From positions 199,795 through 263,794 of the forward strand of contig NZ_LN909066.1 in assembly GCF_001486505.1 (NCBI RefSeq): a stretch of 64,000 nucleotides of DNA, read 5' to 3'. Origin of the DNA: Paenibacillus rubinfantis. Lineage in GTDB: Bacteria > Bacillota > Bacilli > Paenibacillales > Paenibacillaceae. The notes beneath the pieces are model-generated. The model searched no databases. It was not told the DNA's origin and saw nothing but the letters and a program-made list of their open reading frames with translations. Of this stretch, positions 15,623 through 23,900 are shown piece by piece. The translations under genes were made by a program, and so were the position numbers. Position 1 is the first letter of the stretch; the number at the start of each line of letters is the position of its first letter.

Positions 15623-18271
15623 TTACTTCGGTTGAACAGTTTCCATGACGAACGCCTCAATCACGTCGCCTTCTTTAAGGTCGTTGTAATTGTCAAGGGT
15701 AATCCCGCACTCGTAACCTTGCGCGACTTCCTTGGCATCGTCCTTGAACCGTTTCAAAGAATCGATCTTACCTTCGTATACAACGATTCCGTCGCGGACC
15801 AAACGCATCTCCGCAGAACGGGTAATTTTGCCGTCAGTAACCATGCAACCTGCAATCGTTCCGACCTTGCTGATCTTGAACGTATTGCGCACTTCAGCGT
15901 GACCGATGACAACTTCTTTGTATACCGGATCAAGCATCCCTTTCATGGCTTGCTCGATCTCTTCGATCGCGTTGTAAATGACGCGGTGCAAGCGGATATC
16001 GACCTTCTCTTGCTCCGCCGTTGCTTTCGTTTGATTATCCGGACGAACGTTGAAGCCGATCACGATTGCGTTCGATGCCGCCGCCAAAATAATATCGGAT
16101 TCGGTAATCGCGCCGGCTCCGCTGTGAATGATCTTCACGCGAACGCCTTCGACCTCGATTTTCTCCAGGGCGCCTTTGAGCGCTTCGACCGAACCTTGCA
16201 CGTCGGCCTTAATGATCACGTTCAGATCTTTAATTTCGCCTTCCTTGATATGGCGGAATAGATCATCCAGCGTAACGCGTGTATTGGAGCCCAGGTCGGA
16301 CTGACGTTGCGTGATGGCTCGTTTGTCGGCGATCGAACGAGCTTTACGCTCATCTTCGAAGACCATAAACGGATCACCGGCTTGCGGCACTTCGTTGAGA
16401 CCGGTAATTTCCACTGGTGTGGACGGTCCGGCTTCTTTCAAACGGCGTCCCCGGTCATTGACCATGGCGCGCACACGGCCGAAGCAGTTACCTGCAACGA
16501 ATGCGTCGCCGACCTTCAATGTCCCGTGCTGCACCAGTACACGTGCAACCGGTCCGCGGGATTTGTCAAGCTCGGCTTCGATGACCGCGCCGCGAGCGCG
16601 TTTGTCCGGGTTGGCTTTGTACTCGTTAACTTCCGCTACCAGCAGAATCATTTCCAGCAGGCCTTCTAACCCAAGCTTTTGCTTCGCCGAAACATTGACG
16701 AAAATCGTGTCCCCGCCCCATTCTTCCGGTACAAGCTCATATTCTGTCAATTCTTGTTTCACTTTATCCGGATTAGCGTCCGGTTTATCGATCTTGTTCA
16801 CCGCAACGATGATTGGCAATCCCGCCGCTTTGGCATGGTTTACCGCTTCGACCGTCTGCGGCATCACGCCGTCATCAGCCGCAACTACGATGATCGTAAT
16901 ATCCGTCAACTGCGCACCGCGAGCACGCATCGCCGTAAACGCTTCGTGGCCCGGGGTATCCAAGAACGTAATCTTCTTGTTGTTGATTTCAACTTGGTAT
17001 GCCCCGATGTGCTGCGTGATCCCGCCAGCTTCGCCGCCGGTCACATTCGTGGAACGGATGGCGTCAAGCAGCGTGGTTTTACCATGGTCGACGTGACCCA
17101 TGATCGTGACAACCGGTGGACGGTCTTTCAAGTCCGCTTCTTCGTCGACCTCTTCGATCGTTTCAAAACGGTCTTCTTCGACCGGAATCTTCACTTCAAC
17201 CTCAACGCCGAAGTCCCCTGCCAGCAGCAAGATCGTATCGATGTCGAGCTCTTGGTTGATCGTTGCCATCACGCCAAGCAAGATCAGCTTCTTGATCACC
17301 TCGGAAGCGTCCTTATGCAGCAATTTGGCGGTTTCGCCAACCGTCATCGTACCGCGGACGATAATCTTCTTCGGCGTGTTGTCGATTTTCTCCCGTGGTG
17401 GCTGTTGCGGCCCTCTGCCACGTCCGCCTTTGCCGCCGCGGTTGTTTCTGAAATTAGAGCCGTTCCGGTTATCGTCATAACCTCTTTGGTTCCGGCCGCC
17501 ATTGTTGTTATTGTTTCCTCTTCTTTGGCCTTGACCTTGACCTTGACCCTGTCCTTGGCCTCTGCCGCCGGCATTGCCACCGCCGCTGTTATTAGAGTTG
17601 CTTGGCGTAAAGCTGCGGTTTTGCTGTTGAGGACCACGGTTTGCACCGCCTTGACCTTGACCTTGGCCTTGACCTCCTTGGCGCTGACCGCCTTGGCTTG
17701 GTCCCCGGTTGCCTTGCGGATTCCGGTTCGCACCGGACGGATTCCGGTTCGCACCGGACGGATTCCCTCCGCCTTGACTTTGCGGACGAGAGTTTTGATG
17801 ATTGCCGCCGTTTGGACGGCCCGATCTTTCTTGAACAGCCGTATTGCCGCTTGCTACATTTGAGTTTGGTTTTGGTTTATTATTCATGCTTACCTGCTTT
17901 TCCTGTTGATTTTGGTTTTTGACGGGTGCGTTTGTGCTGCTCTGTACATGGCGTCCTTGATCTCCGCGATGACCGGAAGTTTCTCCGGATGTAGCTTTCG
18001 GTGTTTGGCTTCCTCCTGCGGAAGCCGGTGCCGGCGATTTGGCAGGAGAATCGTTACGTCCCGAGTTTTCTCGTTTCGCCGCCGCGTTGCTCTTAATATC
18101 CTTGAAAAACTGTTCCACACGAGCGACCGTATCGTTCTCCATGACGCTCATATGATTGTTAACCGGGATATTAAGGCGCTTAAGAATGGTAATAATTTCT
18201 TTGCTGCTCATGTTGAGCGATTTGGCGTATTCATACACCCTGAGCTTATCTTGTTTTTCTTGTTTACTCAA
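15623..18271 (-). CDS. infB: Translation initiation factor IF-2
   Basis: IF-2 is the GTPase that brings initiator tRNA to the ribosome and joins the subunits. The N-terminal IF2_N motif is at about residues 8-55, followed by a long low-complexity Gly/Asn/Gln/Arg-rich linker (about 130-290). A second IF2_N motif is at about 305-350 and the G domain starts with GHVDHGKTT (392-400), followed by DTPGHE and NKID. The start is TTG at 18271 with GGAGGTGG upstream, inside the ylxQ end (8-nt overlap). An ATG at 17887 with AGGTAA before it may start a shorter isoform. At 882 residues it is longer than B. subtilis IF-2 because of the linker. Confidence 0.97.
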   Translation of the reverse strand: MSKQEKQDKLRVYEYAKSLNMSSKEIITILKRLNIPVNNHMSVMENDTVARVEQFFKDIKSNAAAKRENSGRNDSPAKSPAPASAGGSQTPKATSGETSGHRGDQGRHVQSSTNAPVKNQNQQEKQVSMNNKPKPNSNVASGNTAVQERSGRPNGGNHQNSRPQSQGGGNPSGANRNPSGANRNPQGNRGPSQGGQRQGGQGQGQGQGGANRGPQQQNRSFTPSNSNNSGGGNAGGRGQGQGQGQGQGQRRGNNNNNGGRNQRGYDDNRNGSNFRNNRGGKGGRGRGPQQPPREKIDNTPKKIIVRGTMTVGETAKLLHKDASEVIKKLILLGVMATINQELDIDTILLLAGDFGVEVEVKIPVEEDRFETIEEVDEEADLKDRPPVVTIMGHVDHGKTTLLDAIRSTNVTGGEAGGITQHIGAYQVEINNKKITFLDTPGHEAFTAMRARGAQLTDITIIVVAADDGVMPQTVEAVNHAKAAGLPIIVAVNKIDKPDANPDKVKQELTEYELVPEEWGGDTIFVNVSAKQKLGLEGLLEMILLVAEVNEYKANPDKRARGAVIEAELDKSRGPVARVLVQHGTLKVGDAFVAGNCFGRVRAMVNDRGRRLKEAGPSTPVEITGLNEVPQAGDPFMVFEDERKARSIADKRAITQRQSDLGSNTRVTLDDLFRHIKEGEIKDLNVIIKADVQGSVEALKGALEKIEVEGVRVKIIHSGAGAITESDIILAAASNAIVIGFNVRPDNQTKATAEQEKVDIRLHRVIYNAIEEIEQAMKGMLDPVYKEVVIGHAEVRNTFKISKVGTIAGCMVTDGKITRSAEMRLVRDGIVVYEGKIDSLKRFKDDAKEVAQGYECGITLDNYNDLKEGDVIEAFVMETVQPK

Positions 18272-18593
18272 TATACTCCACCTCCGATGTTTTCAAGATC
18301 GCTTTGCGGATCATCTCGGTAAACCCTTGATCGGTTAAGGCCAGAACCACACGTTCCGGTTTGCCAACGCTCCCTCCGAGCGTTTCCCGGTCGAATCCAA
18401 TCATTAGCGGGATCTTATAGCTCCCGCATTTGTCGCGGAATTTCTTCTGCGTATTGGCTGAAGCGTCGCCCGCCACAATCACGAGCTTGGCTTCCCCCGA
18501 CCGAATCGCCTTCAGGACAATTTCGTCCCCGGTCACCAGTTTACCGGCCCGCATTGCGAGGCCTAGTCCGGACAACAACTGGACCCTACTCAT
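18264..18593 (-). CDS. ylxQ: YlxQ, L7Ae-family RNA-binding protein
   Basis: This is a 109-residue L7Ae/L30e-fold protein; Bacillus YlxQ binds kink-turn RNA. The family pattern is visible as LGLAMRAGKLVTGDE, AKLVIVAGDAS and IPLMIGFDRETLGGSVGK. Two adjacent ATGs (18596 and 18593) overlap the end of ylxR; the second is used here. The frame stays open to 18674, but that extension lies within ylxR and is not homologous. It is coupled to infB downstream by an 8-nt overlap. Confidence 0.9.
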   Translation of the reverse strand: MSRVQLLSGLGLAMRAGKLVTGDEIVLKAIRSGEAKLVIVAGDASANTQKKFRDKCGSYKIPLMIGFDRETLGGSVGKPERVVLALTDQGFTEMIRKAILKTSEVEYIE

Positions 18594-18906
18594 CATCGTC
18601 CTCTTCCTCATTCCGCGCTTGCGCGGCGAGGAACTCTTCCTCCACAGCCAGGAAATCACGAGCGAGCTGCTCATATACCTCGGACCCTACCGGTGCTTTT
18701 AGCGCACGGTCCAGAGCACGTGATTTATGCGCGAGCTTGAAGCAAGCCGTTTTGCCGCACAGATAGGCTCCACGCCCTGATTTCTTTCCCGTCAGGTCGA
18801 TCGACACCTCGCCCTCAGGCGAACGAACGATGCGAATCAACGTCTTCTTGGGCATCATTTCCTGGCAGGCTACGCATTTGCGCAGCGGTACTTTTCTTTG
18901 CTTCAT
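18586..18906 (-). CDS. ylxR: YlxR (RnpM) RNA-binding protein
   Basis: This small DUF448 protein has the family signature RKCVACQEM, VDLTGKKSGRGAYLC-like (IDLTGKKSGRGAYLC) and KTACFKLAHKSRALDRALK. Bacillus YlxR/RnpM has been reported to modulate RNase P. At 106 residues it is slightly longer than the Bacillus protein because of an acidic tail (EEEDDDE) that overlaps the ylxQ start. The ATG at 18906 has GGGGGG 8 nt upstream; an in-frame GTG at 18915 is the alternative. Confidence 0.92.
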   Translation of the reverse strand: MKQRKVPLRKCVACQEMMPKKTLIRIVRSPEGEVSIDLTGKKSGRGAYLCGKTACFKLAHKSRALDRALKAPVGSEVYEQLARDFLAVEEEFLAAQARNEEEDDDE

Positions 18907-18921
18907 CCTTGCCACCCCCCG

Positions 18922-20019
18922 TTAGTCCACGGAGATGGAATCCTGAGGCATTTCGCCCTGGTCGGTTTTTTCTCTGCCGAATTCCTCTTCCGCTTGGGTT
19001 TCGCTCTTAATGTCGATTTTCCAACCGGTCAATTTTGCAGCGAGGCGAGCGTTTTGTCCTTTAATCCCAATCGCCAGCGACAACTGGTAATCCGGCACGA
19101 TCACGCGGGCCATCTTCTCCGCCTCAAACACCTGGACCTCAAGCACCTTGGACGGGCTCAGCGCGTTGGCCACGTACTCCTCTACGCTATCCGAATAACG
19201 AACGATGTCGATCTTCTCTCCGCGTAGCTCATTGACGATCGTCTGCACGCGTGTGCCTTTCGGGCCAACGCAGGAGCCGACAGGATCCACTTCGCTATTG
19301 CGGGAGTATACGGCAATCTTGGAACGGAAGCCGGCTTCGCGGGCTACGGAACGAATCTCCACCACACCGTCGAAAATTTCCGGAACCTCCAGCTCGAACA
19401 AACGCTTCAGTAAACCTGGATGCGTACGGGACAACAAAATTTGCGGTCCTTTCGTCGTGTTTTCTACTTTGGTAATGTACGCTTTAATCCGGTCTCCGTG
19501 CTTAAACTTCTCGTTTGGCATCAATTCGTTCAGCGGCAAATGGGCTTCAATCTTGCCGAGATCGACGTAGATGTTGCGCAGGTCCTGCCGCTGTACAATC
19601 CCGGTCACGATGTCTTCTTCCTTCTCAACGAACGCATTATAGATGAGTCCGCGTTCCGCCTCGCGAATGCGCTGCGTGACGACCTGCTTGGCAGTTTGGG
19701 CTGCAATCCGGCCGAAGTCGCGAGGGGTGACCTCGATTTCGGTAATGTCGTCGAGATGATAATTGGGGTTGATCTCGCGTGCCGCAGGCAGCGAAATCTC
19801 CGTGCGAGGATCGAGAACCTCCTCAACCACGAGCTTGCGTGCAAACACTTTGATCGCGCCGGTATGGCGGTTCATATCCACTCGCACGTTTTGTGCCGTA
19901 TTAAAGTTACGCTTGTAACTGGAAATCAGCGCCGCTTCGATCGCTTCGAACAAGATATCCTTGCTGATCCCTTTTTCCCTTTCCAATTCATTCAAGGCTT
20001 CGATAAAATCCATGCTCAT
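18922..20019 (-). CDS. nusA: Transcription termination/antitermination factor NusA
   Basis: NusA binds RNA polymerase and nascent RNA, stimulating pausing and termination at weak terminators. The 365-residue protein has the N-terminal RNAP-binding domain (1-130), an S1 domain (about 135-200) and two KH domains (DPVGSCVGPKGTRVQTIVNEL and LSLAIGIKGQNARLAAKLTGW, with a break counted between them). It ends in a short acidic tail. It lies 86 nt after rimP under the same promoter, whose leader carries a hairpin with an interrupted U-tract. Confidence 0.97.
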   Translation of the reverse strand: MSMDFIEALNELEREKGISKDILFEAIEAALISSYKRNFNTAQNVRVDMNRHTGAIKVFARKLVVEEVLDPRTEISLPAAREINPNYHLDDITEIEVTPRDFGRIAAQTAKQVVTQRIREAERGLIYNAFVEKEEDIVTGIVQRQDLRNIYVDLGKIEAHLPLNELMPNEKFKHGDRIKAYITKVENTTKGPQILLSRTHPGLLKRLFELEVPEIFDGVVEIRSVAREAGFRSKIAVYSRNSEVDPVGSCVGPKGTRVQTIVNELRGEKIDIVRYSDSVEEYVANALSPSKVLEVQVFEAEKMARVIVPDYQLSLAIGIKGQNARLAAKLTGWKIDIKSETQAEEEFGREKTDQGEMPQDSISVD

Positions 20020-20105
20020 TTGCCTCGAGTTCCCCCTTTCATGATTCCCCGTAGGTCACACTAGAAGTATAATTTCAAAGAGTCAGGTGACTTTTTGAAC
20101 TACTT

Positions 20106-20567
20106 CTAAAAGATGATAGCCAATCTTGCACTGGCAACTTTGTTATATGGAATGGCGTGACGCTTCTTCCCGACTTCGACGACCATTTCGTCGCCCTCGA
20201 AGGATAGAAGCCGGCCTTCAAACTCCTTCAGGCCGTCTACCGGTTCGTATGTAGTAACAAATACGTCTTTGCCAACCGCCTTGGATACATCCTCGGCTTT
20301 CTTTAAGGGGCGTTCTGCTCCCGGCGAAGACACTTCTAGAAAATAAGCCGACGGAATCGGATCGTTCTCGTCCAGCTTCTCGCTAAGGTATTCGCTGATC
20401 CGGCCGCAGTCATCGATATCGATGCCACCGTCTTTGTCGACGAATACGCGGAGGAACCAGTTGCTCCCCTCCTTGACGTATTCCACGTCAACCAGTTCAA
20501 AGCCGTTCTCCTCCAAATAAGGCGTGACCATTTGCTCTACGGTCGCTTTGATCTTTGGTGTGCTCAA
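20106..20567 (-). CDS. rimP: Ribosome maturation factor RimP
   Basis: RimP assists 30S assembly near the S12 site. The 153-residue protein shows GFELVDVEYVKEG, LRVFVDKDGGIDIDDC and LEVSSPGAERPLK, all standard, plus a C-terminal SH3-like domain. It is the first gene of the rimP-nusA-ylxR-ylxQ-infB-rbfA operon, with a sigma-A promoter about 100 nt upstream. Confidence 0.96.
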   Translation of the reverse strand: MSTPKIKATVEQMVTPYLEENGFELVDVEYVKEGSNWFLRVFVDKDGGIDIDDCGRISEYLSEKLDENDPIPSAYFLEVSSPGAERPLKKAEDVSKAVGKDVFVTTYEPVDGLKEFEGRLLSFEGDEMVVEVGKKRHAIPYNKVASARLAIIF

Positions 20568-20608
20568 GCGTACATTACCTCCAATAATTCAATCCTATAT
20601 ACCAAAGA

Positions 20609-20636
20609 TTAAAGAGTGGGTTTCCCCACTCTTTAA
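20609..20636 (-). promoter_or_regulatory. Leader hairpin of the rimP-nusA operon (possible attenuator)
   Basis: A perfect 12-bp stem (20609-20620 with 20625-20636) closes a GAAA tetraloop on the minus strand. It is followed by TTTAATCTTTGG, an interrupted U-tract typical of weak terminators that need NusA. It lies in the 5' leader between the promoter and rimP. B. subtilis autoregulates nusA through NusA-dependent termination in this leader, so the same control is inferred. Confidence 0.6.
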
Positions 20637-20668
20637 ACAACGGTTCTATCTTCATGATTGCCAAAAAA

Positions 20669-20697
20669 ATTATAACATAGTACATACTGAGTGACAA
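20669..20697 (-). promoter_or_regulatory. Sigma-A promoter of the rimP-nusA-infB-rbfA operon
   Basis: TTGTCA (20692-20697), a 17-nt spacer and a perfect TATAAT (20669-20674). Transcription would start near 20662 and pass through the hairpin at 20609-20636. Confidence 0.85.
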
Positions 20698-20724
20698 GTA
20701 AAACACCTTTACTGTGTAAGGAGG

Positions 20725-20974
20725 TTTAAAAAGACATCTTCGGATCACGAAGTGGACACTGGCAGTTTATTCGACGGCGAATCTTGAATTCAGCCGGGCC
20801 TTCCGTTGCTCACGTAGGTTCGCCTACGCTCCGCTACTCAGCCCCTAGCTTCATCCAACCTTCTTGGTGCTCCAAACCTGTCTTTTTAAGCTTTTATTGA
20901 AACGGTTGTTTAAAAAGCATCTTCGGATCACGAAGCAAAAACAGGATGTAGATTCGACGGCGAATCTTGAATTC
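20725..20974. repeat. Intergenic structured repeat, locus 1
   Basis: The gap between polC and the rimP promoter holds two related repeats. A unit of about 66 bp occurs twice in direct orientation (20725-20791 and 20909-20974, offset 184), each with CTTCGGATCACGAAG and ATTCGACGGCGAAT hairpins. Between them lies one copy of the 102-nt core (20769-20870, minus orientation) also found twice at 29799-30085. The block from 20725 to 20889 is bounded by an inverted TTAAAAAGAC/GTCTTTTTAA pair, like a small non-autonomous element. No gene is visible here. Confidence 0.8.
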
Positions 20975-20981
20975 TTCATAA

Positions 20982-23900
20982 TTAAAACAATGATAGCTGG
21001 TTGCTTTCTGGCAGGCCGCGGAAGCAGCCCATCGAACCCAGGAGCTCGACGATCGTTTTACTCGCCTTGGATTTCTGTTGGAAATCCTCCACCGACAAGA
21101 ACTCGCCTTGCTCTTTCGCCGCAGCGATATTCTTGGCCGCATTCTCCCCGATCCCGGCAAGCGCCGAGAACGGCGGAATCAAGGAATCGCCATCGACGAT
21201 AAACTTCGTAGCGTCCGAGCGGTATAGGTCGATCTGCTTGAAGTGGAAGCCGCGAGCGGTCATCTCCAGCGCCATCTCTAAAATCGGCAGCATATTTTTT
21301 TCCTTCGGTAGCGCTTGGAAGCCCTTCTGCTCGATCTCTTCGATTTTGCGGTAGATGGCTTCATACCCCTGACAGCACAGCTCGATATCGAAATCCTCAC
21401 CGCGGACAGAGAAATACGTCGCATAGTATTCAATCGGATAATACAGTTTGAAATAGGCGGTCCGCACCGCGGAAATAACGTATGCGGCGGCGTGCGCCTT
21501 CGGGAACATGTACTGGATCTTAAGGCAGGAGTCGATGTACCATTGCGGTACTTTACACTTCTTCATTTCCTCAATCCATTCCGGGGTCAGCCCTTTCCCC
21601 TTACGAACGCTCTCCGTAATTTTAAAGGCCAAGCCGGCATCCATGCCTGCTTTATAAATCAGGAATAACATGATATCGTCACGACAGCCGATCACCGTCT
21701 TGATGTTACAGGTGCCGTTCTTGATTAGCTCCTGCGCGTTGCCTAGCCATACGCCTGTGCCGTGGGACAGCCCGGATATTTGCAGCAAATCGGCAAAGGA
21801 GGAAGGTTGCGATTCCACCAGCATCTGACGGACAAATTTCGTTCCCATTTCCGGAATCCCGTAGGTGGCCACCGGTGTGCGAATCTGCTCCGGCGCGACT
21901 CCAAGTGATTCCGTTGAGTTAAACATGCTCATGACCTTCGGATCATTCATCGGAATTGTCTGAGGATCAACTCCGGTCAAATCCTGCAGCATCCGCATCA
22001 TCGTCGGATCATCGTGCCCCAGAATATCGAGCTTCAGCAAGTTCGCGTCAAAGGCATGGTAATCAAAATGCGTGGTTTTCCATTCCGCTCCCGTATCATC
22101 GGCCGGGAACTGTACCGGGGTAATATCTTCAACCTCGATATAATCCGGTACGACCACAATCCCGCCGGGGTGCTGACCGGTGCTGCGTTTGACGCCGGTA
22201 CATCCGGTAGCCAGACGGTTCAACTCAGCTCCACGCCAATTTTTGTTATGCTCTTCCTCGTATTTCTTGGCGAACCCAAACGCCGTTTTCTCGGCGACCG
22301 TACCAATCGTCCCGGCGCGGAATACGTTTTTCTCCCCGAACAGCACTTTGGTGTAGTTATGGGCAACGGGTTGATATTCACCGGAGAAGTTAAGGTCAAT
22401 ATCCGGTACCTTATCACCTTTAAAGCCCAAAAACGTCTCAAACGGGATATCCTGGCCTTCGCCCTTCAGCTTGCCGTTGCATTTCGGGCAGTTTTTGTCC
22501 GGAAGGTCGAACCCGCTGGGCACGCTGCCGTCAAGGAACCATTCGCTATGCTTGCATTCGGGATTCTGGCAAATATAATGGGCCGGAAGCGGGTTAACCT
22601 CGGAAATGCCAAGGAATAACGCAACTACTGATGAGCCGACCGAACCCCGGGAACCTACGAGATAACCATCTTGGTTCGACTTCTTAACCAAACGTTCAGA
22701 GATTAGATAGTTCGCCGAGAACCCGTATTTGATGATCGGCTCCAGCTCTTTCTCCAACCGTTTGATGATCACTTCCGGCAAATCCTCGCCGTAAATCGAT
22801 TTGGCCGTATCGTAACAGGTGCGACGGATTTCCTCGTCCGCCCCTTCAATGATTGGCGTAAACAGCTTGTCCGGGAACAACTCCAATTCCTCGAACTGGT
22901 CCGCCAGCGCCGCGGTATTGGTAACCACAACTTCAAAGGCCTTCTCCTGGCCGAGAAAAGCAAACTCCTCCAACATCTCCTCCGTCGTCCGGAAATGCGC
23001 ATCCGGCTTGCGGATATCCTTCAGCGGACTGAAGCCGGTGATGCCATGAATCGTAATATCACGGTATAGCTTGTCCTTTGGATCCAAGTAATGCACGTTT
23101 CCGGTAGCAATGACGGGCTTATCCAACTTCATGCCGATCTCGACCACTTTACGGATCGCCGTTTCCAATTCTTCCGTACCGCCAACCAGTCCTTTTTCCA
23201 CCAAATGCATGTACATCGTGAGCGGCTGGATTTCCAGCACATCATAAAATTCGGCGACAGCTTCGGCTTCTTCAACGGACTTGTTCAATACAGTTTCGAA
23301 GAATTCACCCTTCTCGCAACCGGATAGGATTAGCAACCCTTCGCGCATCTCCACCAGCTTGGATTTAGGAATACAAGGCACCCGCTTAAAATACTCGGTG
23401 TGCGACATCGATATGAGCTTAAATAGGTTTTTCTTGCCTACTGGATTCAGCGCGTAGATTCCGCAGTGGAACGGACGGGCATTGGATAAGTCCTTCCCGA
23501 CCTTGTCGTTAAGGCGGTCCAACGATTTGTACCCTTCGATTTTGGCGGCGTCATCCAGCAATCCGTTCAAAATCTCGCCAAGCGCCAAGGTATCATCGAT
23601 CGCCCGGTGATGGTTCTCTAGCGAAACTTTATATTTAGCCGCGAGCGTATTCAGCCGGTGATTTTTCATGGTTGGGAACAGCATCCGGGCCAACTCCAAC
23701 GTATCGAGCACAGGGTTTTCCATGATGGGAAGCCCTAGTTCTTTTAGCTTCGCGTTGACAAAGTCATAGTCAAACCGGGCGTTATGAGCGACGAGAATCC
23801 CGTCTCCCGCGAACTCAACGAATCTCTTCAACACCGGTTCCACGTCCGGCGCGTCCTTCACCATGTCGTCGTTGATATTCGTCAGCTGTTGAATATGATA

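Noticed and set aside
16679..17863. 394-codon open frame opposite infB
   Set aside because: It mirrors the G domain and low-complexity linker of infB; the apparent hydrophobic repeats are a by-product of the GQ-rich coding strand.
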